Assembly: GCF_014349235.1 (NCBI RefSeq)
Contig: NZ_JACSOH010000009.1
Location: 1 to 64,000, forward strand
Length of the DNA: 64,000 nt
Source: Cytophaga sp. FL35
Lineage (GTDB): Bacteria > Bacteroidota > Bacteroidia > Flavobacteriales > Flavobacteriaceae
Direction of reading: 5' to 3'
The position numbers and the translations under genes were made by a program. The first letter of the stretch is position 1, and each line of letters starts with the position of its first letter. This document shows, piece after piece, positions 8,697 through 16,804 of this stretch. The notes beneath the pieces were generated by a model. The model did not search any database. It saw nothing but the letters and a program-made list of their open reading frames with translations, and was not told the DNA's origin.

Positions 8697-10181
8697 TTAC
8701 CAAACCACTGGTGGGTCTAGAATATACATATTATCCTTAAGTGGCGTAAACATTTTGGAATCGGTAATTTTTTTAGCTGGAAACTGCACTTCAAAACTCA
8801 TTTTGGCTGTACTGCCAGTGATTTCGTTCAGAGCTCTGGCAAGTAATGGTTCATTTACGTCACCTAGAATACCAAGGTTTCTAATATCTTCGTCCAACGC
8901 TATATCAGGAGCCAGACCGTTAGTAAAATCTGAAAACCCATCGGCATTTTCATTTCTACCCAATAGGGGTTGTATGGCCCATCTATTATTGGATTTGATC
9001 TTACCAGTTCTTTCAGGACTGTACAGATAGTTATTGTCCCTGTCATCTACTAAAGTAGTAGAAAATTCATTTTTACCACGAGTGGTTTCCCCTATTTGAA
9101 CAACATCAACATAAGGTGTTAGACCGTTTATGACCAGTTCACTGGCAGATGCAGAACTAGAAGTGGTGAGAATATACACTTTATTTAAATTAAGAGTATT
9201 AACCGCGGAACCCTTTTTAGTTTCTTTGGCAAAATAACGTCTCAGATCCGTGCCACTATCTTCCAGAACTTTTTGGTATTTGTCATTATACCTGGCCTTT
9301 AGAAATACTTCGTCCGTATTGGTGCCGTAAATCATACTTGAAAGTAGTATAGCTGTATTTACCGATCCTCCAGAATTATAGCGTAAGTCAAGGATCAGTT
9401 CCGTGATACCATCGTTCTTAAATCTACCAAAAGAATCATTTAACTGTTCATCATATTCATCAGTAAAGCCATTATAGATAAGATAGCCCACTTTAATCCC
9501 ATTGATTTCAATGACTTCGTTTAAATATATAGGGTTTTCTTGTAAACCAACTTCTTTGGTTAAGGCAATCTCTTCGTCCGTAGAAGCAATTTCACCATTT
9601 TCAATTGTCGCCATATTAAGAGTGTAGGTGTCGCTATCCGAAAATAACAAGGAAGGGTAATTGGTGTCAGTCAAAACTGTTCCATTTACGCCATTAAAAA
9701 GGTCTCCGCGTTTGATATCTTTTGTTGAGGCGTCAGAATTGGGTACTACATATTCCACATAACCGAAGATATTATTGGAATCTGCAATACGTACCAAGCC
9801 AAACATAAGTCCGTTACTTTTGGTTATACCGGACAAAGATTGCGTGAGGGTGACATAATCGTTTGAATAAAAACTGAAACGATCTTCCGTAAATAAAAGC
9901 TGATTGTCAAAAAAACTACCTGGTTCTGGATGGGCGGCCAAAAAGTTGGTATACGCCTCTGAACCCTCCGAATTGTTGGGAAATTTGGTGTCGGATAAAT
10001 TTTCTACGTCTGCCTGCCAAAAATACCAGAAGTTCATGGCCTTCCACATAAAATCCTGGACATGAACCCCTGCACTAGGGTCTGGATCTACGGTATCCGG
10101 AATGGTAAAATCATCGTCCTTTACACAGGAAACAAATAATAGCAGGGGAATTGCCAGTCCCCAGACGAACTTCTTCATCAA
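8697..10181 (-). CDS. S41-family peptidase lipoprotein (first of a tandem pair)
   Basis: Serine protease of the C-terminal-processing (Ctp/TSP) family, 494 residues. The lipobox is LLFVSC (Cys19) followed by VKDDD, which fits a surface export signal. A PDZ-like region lies in the first half and the TSPc domain in the second. The catalytic region is visible as SASASELVINGL with the downstream TTRGKNEF, giving the serine and lysine expected for a Ser/Lys dyad. It resembles the next gene throughout, so the two arose by tandem duplication. The upstream gap to that gene is 88 bases, and both read leftward, probably as one unit. Natural substrates are unknown. Confidence 0.88.
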   Translation of the reverse strand: MMKKFVWGLAIPLLLFVSCVKDDDFTIPDTVDPDPSAGVHVQDFMWKAMNFWYFWQADVENLSDTKFPNNSEGSEAYTNFLAAHPEPGSFFDNQLLFTEDRFSFYSNDYVTLTQSLSGITKSNGLMFGLVRIADSNNIFGYVEYVVPNSDASTKDIKRGDLFNGVNGTVLTDTNYPSLLFSDSDTYTLNMATIENGEIASTDEEIALTKEVGLQENPIYLNEVIEINGIKVGYLIYNGFTDEYDEQLNDSFGRFKNDGITELILDLRYNSGGSVNTAILLSSMIYGTNTDEVFLKARYNDKYQKVLEDSGTDLRRYFAKETKKGSAVNTLNLNKVYILTTSSSASASELVINGLTPYVDVVQIGETTRGKNEFSTTLVDDRDNNYLYSPERTGKIKSNNRWAIQPLLGRNENADGFSDFTNGLAPDIALDEDIRNLGILGDVNEPLLARALNEITGSTAKMSFEVQFPAKKITDSKMFTPLKDNMYILDPPVVW

Positions 10182-10269
10182 TAATAGTTTTTAGGTAAGA
10201 TTTAAAAAAAGTAGGTTGCCCTCCATAAGCTTCAACGTAAAAGCAACTGTATTATTTTCAATGATTTAG

Positions 10270-11787
10270 TTAAAGTGGCTTTAATAACCCGTCCATAAAC
10301 ATATTGTTCTTTCCTGGCTCGAACATTTTGGAATGAGTCAATAAATCCGCAGGAAATGGCTGCGTTGGGCTAAACTTTGCTGTACTTCCAGAAATAACCG
10401 ATAAAGTAAGCTGTAAAAGAGGTTCGTTCTCATCTCCCAACACACCTAAATTTTCAATATCCTCACCTAAAATATGGTCGGGAACCAACCCAGTGGTATA
10501 ATCTGAAAAACCATCGGCATTTTCATTTCTTCCCAATAAAGGTTGAATTGCCCAGCTATTGTTCGGGTTAATTTGGTCAATACGGTCTGGGTCGTATAAA
10601 AAGGAATTTTCCGGATCGTCTACAAAAGTATTTGAAAACTCATTTTTTCCGGTGGTTGTGGTGCCAACTTGTACTACATCTACGTAAGGTTCCAAACCGT
10701 TGATAACGAGTTCACTTGCAGAGGCACTATTATCTGTAGTAATCACATAAACTCTAGACAGCTCCAAGGTATTTAAGGGAGTTTCGGAATCAAATGTCAC
10801 ATCCGTAAAATTGTCAGGAATTCCAAATTGTGCCTGAAGTTTATCATTAAATCGGGGTCTGATAAAAACTTCGTCCGTGTTGGTTCCATAAACGGAACTG
10901 GCAATTTGAATTGCGGAAGAGACACGCCCCCCTGGATTGTAACGGAAATCTAAAATTAACTCATCTATGTTTTCAGATTTAAAAGTTCCGAATACGTCGT
11001 TTAAGTCATCATCATAGGCGGCTAAAAACCTGTTGTACATTAAATAACCGATTTTAATACCGTTTTGTTCAATGATCTTATTCACCAAGATGGGATTTTC
11101 TGAAAAATTTTCAATTTTGGTAAGGCTAACCGTTTTATTGTTGCCTACTATACTTTGGTCTACAATATCTGCCATGTTAAGGGTATAACTAGCGTTTTCC
11201 CCAAATAAAAGATCCACATAATTATTTACAGTCAAATCTTGCCCATCTACTCCGTTAAACAATTCTCCTCTTGAAATATCTTGTTCAGATGCATTGGAAT
11301 CAGGCATGATATAAGTGACTACTCCGTATACATTAAAGCCATTTTCATTTAAGTAAAGATTAAATTCCAATCCGTTGCTCCTAGAGATGCCTTGAAGAGA
11401 ATTGAGTAAATCTTGGTAATTTTCTACTACGGCGCTAAAACGGTCAACTGCATTTGTGTCTCCAACTGCATCCACATGGTTGTTGCACAAATCATTAAAA
11501 AAGAAGGCAGAGGGGTTGGATTCGGACGCCAGGAAATCTATATAGGCAGGATCTGTAGGACCGGTAAATTTTGAGTCGCTCAAATTTGCTACATCTTGTT
11601 GCCAGAAATAAAAAATATTCATAGCCTGCCACATGAAATTCTGCGCAGGATAGTCGTCCGCGGTTGCACTAACAGGCTGCTCTACGGGTTCATCTATGAC
11701 ATTATCCGGAATGATATTGTCATCACTGGAGCAACTGTATACAGTTAAGGCTAGACCAAGAGAAAGGAGGGGAAGGAATTTATTCAT
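10270..11787 (-). CDS. S41-family peptidase lipoprotein (second of a tandem pair)
   Basis: Paralogue of the preceding gene, 505 residues. Lipobox LTVYSC (Cys19) is followed by SSDDN, again a probable surface signal. It shares blocks with its partner: NFMWQAMNIFYFWQQDVANL, ISRGELFNGV, SASASELVINGLEPYVDVVQ and TTTGKNEFSN. The Ser and Lys of the S41 dyad are present. It differs by a short cysteine-containing insertion (FFNDLCNNHVDAVGD) near residue 95 that the partner lacks. It is the first gene of the leftward pair. CAAAATCA at 11813-11820 (leftward TGATTTTG) is a one-mismatch promoter element upstream of its ATG. Confidence 0.88.
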   Translation of the reverse strand: MNKFLPLLSLGLALTVYSCSSDDNIIPDNVIDEPVEQPVSATADDYPAQNFMWQAMNIFYFWQQDVANLSDSKFTGPTDPAYIDFLASESNPSAFFFNDLCNNHVDAVGDTNAVDRFSAVVENYQDLLNSLQGISRSNGLEFNLYLNENGFNVYGVVTYIMPDSNASEQDISRGELFNGVDGQDLTVNNYVDLLFGENASYTLNMADIVDQSIVGNNKTVSLTKIENFSENPILVNKIIEQNGIKIGYLMYNRFLAAYDDDLNDVFGTFKSENIDELILDFRYNPGGRVSSAIQIASSVYGTNTDEVFIRPRFNDKLQAQFGIPDNFTDVTFDSETPLNTLELSRVYVITTDNSASASELVINGLEPYVDVVQVGTTTTGKNEFSNTFVDDPENSFLYDPDRIDQINPNNSWAIQPLLGRNENADGFSDYTTGLVPDHILGEDIENLGVLGDENEPLLQLTLSVISGSTAKFSPTQPFPADLLTHSKMFEPGKNNMFMDGLLKPL

Positions 11788-11982
11788 AGCTTTTTATTGA
11801 AGTTATTGGGAACAAAATCAATTATTGTTCCAAAAAAAGGAAAGTATCTATATTTTGGGGTGTATGTAATGTTTATTGTTGTTAAAGATACGTAAATGAA
11901 ATAAGTCGGGTTTGATAAATTCCCTTACATTAAGAGAAAATTAATATTTAGTTGTAACAAAAAAGAAGGTGGTTCGTCTTCC

Positions 11983-12012
11983 TTTTGTAGACGCCTAATA
12001 AGGGCTACAAAA
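11983..12012. promoter_or_regulatory. Inverted repeat ahead of the ECF sigma operon
   Basis: TTTTGTAG (11983-11990) and CTACAAAA (12005-12012) form a perfect 8-bp dyad with a 14-base spacer, ending 16 bases before the sigma factor ATG. Its left arm overlaps TCCTTTTG (11980-11987), a one-mismatch -7 element, so the dyad would straddle the transcription start. It could be an operator or a leader hairpin. No protein can be assigned to it. Confidence 0.4.
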
Positions 12013-12028
12013 ACAACCAATCAAAAAA

Positions 12029-12538
12029 ATGCAACAGTCAGATTTTTTAAAAATTGTGACACCCTTTCAGGATAAGCTCTATCGTTTGGCCAAGCGCTTA
12101 TTGGTATCTAGGGAAGAAGCTGAAGATGCTACTCAGGAGATATTAATGAAACTTTGGTCCAAAAGTAAAAAAATAGGCAGCTATAATAATGTGGAAGCCT
12201 TTGCAATGACGATGACCAAGAATTTTTGCCTGGACCGATTAAAATCCAAACAAGCGGGAAATTTAAAATTGGTTCATAGCAATTATAGGGAAGAAGGCGC
12301 CTCTTTGCAGAAACAGGTAGAAGCCAATGACAGTGTGACCTGGGTACAAAGGATTATGGAAGATTTGCCCGAACAACAAAAAATGGTATTACAATTGAGA
12401 GATGTTGAAGAATATGATTTTGACGAAATATGTGAAATGTTAGAAATGAAACCCACTGCGGTGAGAGTGACTCTCTCCAGAGCAAGAAAAGCGGTAAGGG
12501 AAAAATTAATGGAAAAACATAACTATGGAATTGGATAG
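12029..12538 (+). CDS. RNA polymerase sigma factor, ECF (sigma-70) family
   Basis: ECF sigma factor of 169 residues, about the usual size. The sigma-2 region contains AEDATQEILMKLW (about residues 31-43) and the sigma-4 region LPEQQKMVLQLRDVEEYDFD followed by a helix-turn-helix ending SRARKAVREKL. It overlaps the next gene by 14 bases, the usual arrangement of a sigma factor with its membrane-bound anti-sigma factor. It heads a rightward operon of five genes ending in three DUF4252 proteins, which are its likely regulon. The signal it responds to cannot be told from sequence. Confidence 0.9.
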   Translation: MQQSDFLKIVTPFQDKLYRLAKRLLVSREEAEDATQEILMKLWSKSKKIGSYNNVEAFAMTMTKNFCLDRLKSKQAGNLKLVHSNYREEGASLQKQVEANDSVTWVQRIMEDLPEQQKMVLQLRDVEEYDFDEICEMLEMKPTAVRVTLSRARKAVREKLMEKHNYGIG

Positions 12539-12974
12539 GATAGAAAAGTTGTTGAGCAAATATCTTGAAGGTAGTACTTCACTGCCCGAGGAGGCAGAAT
12601 TAAAGGCTTTTTTCTCGCAGGATGATATCCCTGCCCACCTAGCAGAATACCGGCCCATGTTTGCGTACTTTAAAAAAACCAAGCAGGAAAAGTTCACCAA
12701 AGGATTGCCTTTGCAAGAAGATACTAAGCTGAATTCAAAAAAATGGTTTCCTTGGTTGTCCGTTGCGGCCTCTGTACTTATAATGATTGGTCTATTCTTT
12801 GGAAAAGGGTACTATGACCAAAAGCAGTTAGAAAAGGAAAAAGCGCAATATGCTTATAAGGAAACTAAAAAAGCCTTGGACATGTTGGCGGAAAACTTTA
12901 GTAGAGGAACAGAAAAGGTGGCTTACTTGAACGAGTTTGTTGAAGCAAAAGAAAAAATTTACAATAAAAATTAA
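12525..12974 (+). CDS. Putative membrane anti-sigma factor
   Basis: Protein of 149 residues with one membrane helix at about 73-92 (WFPWLSVAASVLIMIGLFFG). The cytoplasmic N-terminal part (IEKLLSKYLEGSTSLPEEAE) resembles the start of FecR/anti-sigma proteins in this phylum, which fold as small helical sigma-binding domains. The C-terminal part is charged and helical and would face the periplasm. The start ATG lies inside the sigma gene, 14 bases before its end, implying coupled translation in fixed ratio. I see no zinc-binding HxxxCxxC motif. The anti-sigma role is inferred from context, size and topology. Confidence 0.7.
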   Translation: MELDRIEKLLSKYLEGSTSLPEEAELKAFFSQDDIPAHLAEYRPMFAYFKKTKQEKFTKGLPLQEDTKLNSKKWFPWLSVAASVLIMIGLFFGKGYYDQKQLEKEKAQYAYKETKKALDMLAENFSRGTEKVAYLNEFVEAKEKIYNKN

Positions 12975-12988
12975 ATTATAATAGAAGC

Positions 12989-13531
12989 ATGAAAAAGATA
13001 TTGTTTGTTATGGTAACGGTACTAGCTCCCCTTTGGGCGCAATCCCAATCTTTGTTCGATAAATATGAGGATTTGGATAAAGTTAGTGCCGTGGTGGTCA
13101 ATAGAAGCATGTTCAACCTTTTAAGCAAGATTGATGTGGATGTGGATGATCCCGAAGCGCGGGAATTTATGGACATTGCCAAGAGTCTTAACAACTTAAA
13201 GGTGTTTATTACAGAGGACCCTAAAATTGGGGCAGATATGAAATCATCCGTTAATAAATACCTTAATAGTGCCAAGTTGGAAGAGCTTATGAGGGTGAAG
13301 GATAAAGATGCCAATGTAAAGTTTTACATACGTGAAGGTAAGGATGAGGATCATGTAAGTGAATTGTTAATGCTGGTTTCCGGTATTGATAATATCAATG
13401 TAGAAATGAACGGAAGAAAATTTGAAACGGTCTTACTTTCTCTAACAGGAGATATTGATTTAAATAAAATTGGCTCCTTGACAAAAAAAATGAACCTGCC
13501 GGAAGAATTGAATGACGCAGGTAAAAATTAA
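12989..13531 (+). CDS. DUF4252 domain protein (copy 1)
   Basis: Exported protein of 180 residues with a signal peptide ending LWAQSQS. The mature part begins LFDKYEDLDKVS and contains KDKDANVKFYIREGKDEDHV and SLTGDIDLNKIGSLTKKMNL, the recognisable DUF4252 pattern. It is about half identical by eye to the next protein. DUF4252 has no known biochemical function. The gene lies 14 bases after the putative anti-sigma gene, so it should be under the same control. The lack of a lipobox suggests a soluble periplasmic protein. Confidence 0.85.
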   Translation: MKKILFVMVTVLAPLWAQSQSLFDKYEDLDKVSAVVVNRSMFNLLSKIDVDVDDPEAREFMDIAKSLNNLKVFITEDPKIGADMKSSVNKYLNSAKLEELMRVKDKDANVKFYIREGKDEDHVSELLMLVSGIDNINVEMNGRKFETVLLSLTGDIDLNKIGSLTKKMNLPEELNDAGKN

Positions 13532-13594
13532 ACATAACTGGTTTCATCAACCGATATTAAAATTAATATTCATCAATCATAAAAATTAACAGTC

Positions 13595-14137
13595 ATGAAA
13601 AAACTTAGTTTAGTAATTACAATTGCACTTTTACCTTTGTTAGGCATTTCACAGTCCATCTTTGATAAGTATGAAGATATGGATAATGTTACCTCGGTAA
13701 CCGTAAACAAGGGTCTCATTAAGTTGGCCGGCAGTATGGCTTCCTTGGATAAGGACAACCAAGAAGCACAGGATTTTGCCGCAATAACCAAAGGTATAAC
13801 TGGTATAAAAGTTTTTGTAACGGAGGATTTTGATATCTCCAAGGATATGCAAAAAACCGTCAAGAGGTACCTAAAATCCTCTTCCATGGAAGAATTGATG
13901 CGAATCAAGGATAAGGAGGCCAATGTAAAGTTTTATATAAAAGAGGGTAGGGATGAAGACCATGTGCGGGAATTGCTACTATTTGTTTCGGATATTAATA
14001 ATGAACACATAGAAATAGGTAACCGAAAATTTGAAAGTGTGCTGGTTTCATTAACAGGGGATATTGATTTGAACAAAATTGCCGCACTTACCAACCAAAT
14101 GGATTTACCCGAAGAATTGAACGAGGCGGGGAGGTAG
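13595..14137 (+). CDS. DUF4252 domain protein (copy 2)
   Basis: Paralogue of the preceding protein and the same length, 180 residues. The signal peptide ends LLGISQS and the mature part starts IFDKYEDMDNVT. Conserved blocks are SMEELMRIKDKEANVKFYIK, GRDEDHVRELLLFVSD and SLTGDIDLNKIAAL, ending LPEELNEAGR as copy 1 ends LPEELNDAGKN. The close likeness and identical length point to a recent tandem duplication. A 63-base AT-rich gap separates the copies, and I see no terminator in it. Function unknown. Confidence 0.85.
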   Translation: MKKLSLVITIALLPLLGISQSIFDKYEDMDNVTSVTVNKGLIKLAGSMASLDKDNQEAQDFAAITKGITGIKVFVTEDFDISKDMQKTVKRYLKSSSMEELMRIKDKEANVKFYIKEGRDEDHVRELLLFVSDINNEHIEIGNRKFESVLVSLTGDIDLNKIAALTNQMDLPEELNEAGR

Positions 14138-14174
14138 GTTTTCCGGTTAGTATTTGTCCATTAAAAAATGAAAT

Positions 14175-14714
14175 ATGAAATTGAAAAATATAATTACAGG
14201 TCTTTTAGCCATTTTATTATTGGCTGCCTGTTCTTCTACTCAAAGTTTGCAGGAATATATTGTGGAAAATTCTGAAAACCCCAATTTTCTTTCTATCGAT
14301 TTACCGGCCAGTCTACTAAATTTAGATGAGGCCAACATATCGGCTGAGGAAAAGAAAAGTTTGGACGCAGTTAGGAAGCTTAACGTTCTGGCCTTTAAAA
14401 AGGATGATTCCAATGAAGCCGAATTTCAGTTGGAAAAAACCAAAGTAAGGGCCGTTTTAAAAGGGGACAAATTTACCGAGCTCATGAAAATTAACACAGC
14501 CTATGGAAAAGCTTCTATTAAATACCTTGGAGAAGAAGACGCTATAGATGAAGTTGTTATATATGGCGACAATGAAGAGAAAGGCTTTTTGCTGGTACGA
14601 GTTTTAGGCGATGATATGAACCCGGCCAAAATGATGAGTTTCGTACAACTTTTACAAAAATCTGATTTAAAACGAGATGGTTTGGAACAATTAGGTTCCT
14701 TCTTAAAGGAATAG
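14175..14714 (+). CDS. DUF4252-like lipoprotein (copy 3, diverged)
   Basis: Lipoprotein of 179 residues with lipobox LLLAAC (Cys19) followed by SSTQS. It is distantly related to copies 1 and 2 in layout: helical N-terminal part, then FTELMKINTAYGKASIKYLG in the place of the EELMR block, then DEVVIYGDNEEKGFLLVRVL and a C-terminal helix. Unlike the first two it is membrane-anchored. The residue after Cys is not acidic, so it may face the periplasm. It is the last gene of the sigma-factor operon and is followed by a strong terminator. Confidence 0.75.
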   Translation: MKLKNIITGLLAILLLAACSSTQSLQEYIVENSENPNFLSIDLPASLLNLDEANISAEEKKSLDAVRKLNVLAFKKDDSNEAEFQLEKTKVRAVLKGDKFTELMKINTAYGKASIKYLGEEDAIDEVVIYGDNEEKGFLLVRVLGDDMNPAKMMSFVQLLQKSDLKRDGLEQLGSFLKE

Positions 14715-14736
14715 CAATCCGTAATCAGGAAAACAG

Positions 14737-14764
14737 AATCCAGTCTTTTGACTGGATTTTTTTT
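14737..14764 (+). terminator. Terminator of the sigma/DUF4252 operon
   Basis: AATCCAGTC (14737-14745) pairs with GACTGGATT (14750-14758) around TTTT, followed by a run of T to 14764. It lies 22 bases after the last stop codon. Confidence 0.9.
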
Positions 14765-14877
14765 GCTCTGCCGTAATCGTTTACCACCAATTAAGAACTT
14801 AACAATTTAATTACTTTACCTCATTCAATGATTTTTTTAACTTAGTAGCACACACTAACATTTAAATTGTATTAACT

Positions 14878-15693
14878 ATGGAACAAGCAGAAGTTTGGTT
14901 TGAAAAAGGAGTTGAATTTGTTGTAGAATATGGACCCAAGGTTTTGGGGGCTATTCTTATTTACATTATTGGGGCATGGGTCATTAAAAACATGCTCAAG
15001 GGCGTACGGAAAATGATGGCCAAGGGAACCTATGATGAATCTTTACAGCGATTTTTGGTAAATATGCTCGCTTGGGCATTAAAAGCCTTGCTGGTGATTA
15101 TTGTAATTTCTACTTTGGGAGTCAACGTTACCACTTTCGCAGCTATCATCGGAGCTGCTGGTTTGGCAGTAGGTCTAGCATTGCAGGGCTCTCTGGCAAA
15201 TTTTGCGGGAGGCGTATTGATTATGATTTTTAAGCCCTACAGAATTGGCGATTTAATTGAAGCGCAAGGGGTTTTGGGTTCAGTAAAGGAAATAGAGATA
15301 TTTACAACCAAACTGATAACGCCACAGAATAAATTGGCTATTGTGCCAAACGGAGCCATGGCCAATGGAAATATTGTTAATTATACCACAGAGGGTAAAA
15401 TGCGGGTAGACACCGTAGTTGGTGTTGGATATGATGAGGACATTAAGAAAACAAAAGAGGTTCTTCTTGAAGTGTTGACTTCTAATCCAAAAGTATTAAA
15501 AGACCCCGCTCCATCCGTTAATGTATCGGAATTGGGAGATAGTTCCGTAAATTTTGCCGTAAGACCCTTTTGTAAGCCTGAGGATTATTGGGATGTATAT
15601 TTTGGTACGATTGAGGGATGCAAACTGGCCTTGGATAATGCTGGAATAGAGATTCCATATCCGCATCAGGTGGAAATTCAAAAGAAAGGATAG
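14878..15693 (+). CDS. Small-conductance mechanosensitive channel, MscS family
   Basis: MscS-type channel of 271 residues, close to the length of E. coli MscS. It has three membrane helices; the pore helix is visible as GAAGLAVGLALQGSLANFAG (about residue 94). The beta domain follows with KPYRIGDLIEAQGVLGSVKE, and the C-terminal alpha/beta domain with PNGAMANGNIVNYT and DSSVNFAVRPFCKPEDYW. Such channels open on membrane stretch and release solutes during osmotic downshock. The gene is a single unit with its own terminator and converges with a second MscS gene. Confidence 0.92.
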   Translation: MEQAEVWFEKGVEFVVEYGPKVLGAILIYIIGAWVIKNMLKGVRKMMAKGTYDESLQRFLVNMLAWALKALLVIIVISTLGVNVTTFAAIIGAAGLAVGLALQGSLANFAGGVLIMIFKPYRIGDLIEAQGVLGSVKEIEIFTTKLITPQNKLAIVPNGAMANGNIVNYTTEGKMRVDTVVGVGYDEDIKKTKEVLLEVLTSNPKVLKDPAPSVNVSELGDSSVNFAVRPFCKPEDYWDVYFGTIEGCKLALDNAGIEIPYPHQVEIQKKG

Positions 15694-15713
15694 CTTCAAT
15701 TGAGCGTATAATT

Positions 15714-15744
15714 AAAAAGCTTCCCGAAGTGGGAAGCTTTTTTT
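15714..15744. terminator. Bidirectional terminator between the two MscS genes
   Basis: AAAGCTTCCC (15716-15725) pairs with GGGAAGCTTT (15731-15740) around GAAGT. A and T runs on the two flanks suit both converging genes, whose stops are at 15693 and 15778. Confidence 0.9.
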
Positions 15745-15777
15745 ATTGATTCAACAATAATCCAATGTTAGGTTATT

Positions 15778-16686
15778 TTAGTTGACCGATGCGGTATCTT
15801 GATTCTGGATGGTACGCATGGTTAAATTGTTTTTTCCAAAATCCAATGTTCTTATTGGGAACGGAATATTGATATCTTCTGCGTCAAAGTGTGATTTGAT
15901 AAGCTTGACTGCCTTGTGTCTGGCTGCATGTTCTTGAGCTTTTGTTTTAACATCCGCCCAAAACCGAACCATAAAATTAATGGAGCTGTCACCAAACTCC
16001 GTAAAGAAAAACTCTACATTTTCATCTCCATTTTGTTGAAAATTTTCCTTGATGACACGCACAGTCAAATCTTCTACCATTTGCAAATCGCTCTCATAGC
16101 CTACACCACAATGTACAAACACTTTTCCCCTCTCCGTTAGGGAGTAATTAGTAAAAGCCCCATCAACAAAATTGGAATTGGGAATGACCACTGTGTTGTT
16201 TTCTGGGGTTCTTATGACAATATTCCTTAGGCTTATTTCTTCTACACGACCTGAAGCATCCCCATTTTGAATGAAGTCATTGATTTTTATATTGGGCATA
16301 AAAGAAAGAAGAAGTCCGCCAAAAGTATTGCTTAAAGTTCCCTGTAAGGCTAGACCAACGGCCAAACCAATAACTCCAGCACCCGCCAAGATACTCGTAA
16401 GTACTTTATCAAGTTCCAACACTCCTAAAGCTATAAAGAAACCAATCAACAGCACTGTCACAAACACGGTTTTGCTAATGATTTCTTGAATGGAAACCTG
16501 ACTAATTCTCTTTAGCAAAATATTCCTAAATAGCTTTCTAAGCCCTCTTGCAATAAAATAGAAAATTATCATAACCACGATGGCCATGGCTATGTTTGGC
16601 AGTTTTAAGATGATGGCATCTAGCCACCCGTCTAACTTACCCCATAATTTTCCTATTGAATCTTGTACTGAAAATTTCTCCTCCAT
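15778..16686 (-). CDS. Mechanosensitive ion channel, MscS family (second gene)
   Basis: MscS-family protein of 302 residues, distinct from the neighbour rather than a recent copy. It has an N-terminal amphipathic stretch, three membrane helices and the pore helix GAGVIGLAVGLALQGTLSNT (about residue 100). The beta domain follows (MPNIKINDFIQNGDASGRVE), then VIPNSNFVDGAFTNYS and FTEFGDSSINFMVRFW. The opening MEEKFSVQDSIGKLWGKLDG precedes the first helix. It may differ in gating or conductance from the other channel, but sequence does not show how. Confidence 0.9.
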   Translation of the reverse strand: MEEKFSVQDSIGKLWGKLDGWLDAIILKLPNIAMAIVVMIIFYFIARGLRKLFRNILLKRISQVSIQEIISKTVFVTVLLIGFFIALGVLELDKVLTSILAGAGVIGLAVGLALQGTLSNTFGGLLLSFMPNIKINDFIQNGDASGRVEEISLRNIVIRTPENNTVVIPNSNFVDGAFTNYSLTERGKVFVHCGVGYESDLQMVEDLTVRVIKENFQQNGDENVEFFFTEFGDSSINFMVRFWADVKTKAQEHAARHKAVKLIKSHFDAEDINIPFPIRTLDFGKNNLTMRTIQNQDTASVN

Positions 16687-16804
16687 ATATCTGGTTTAAA
16701 GTTGATTAAACTGATGATTTTCAACAACAATGTGCTGAAAATTAATGGAGTAAAATTACCGATTACGGTAATGGGGGCTTAGTTCAAACCAATTAAAGCT
16801 TGAC

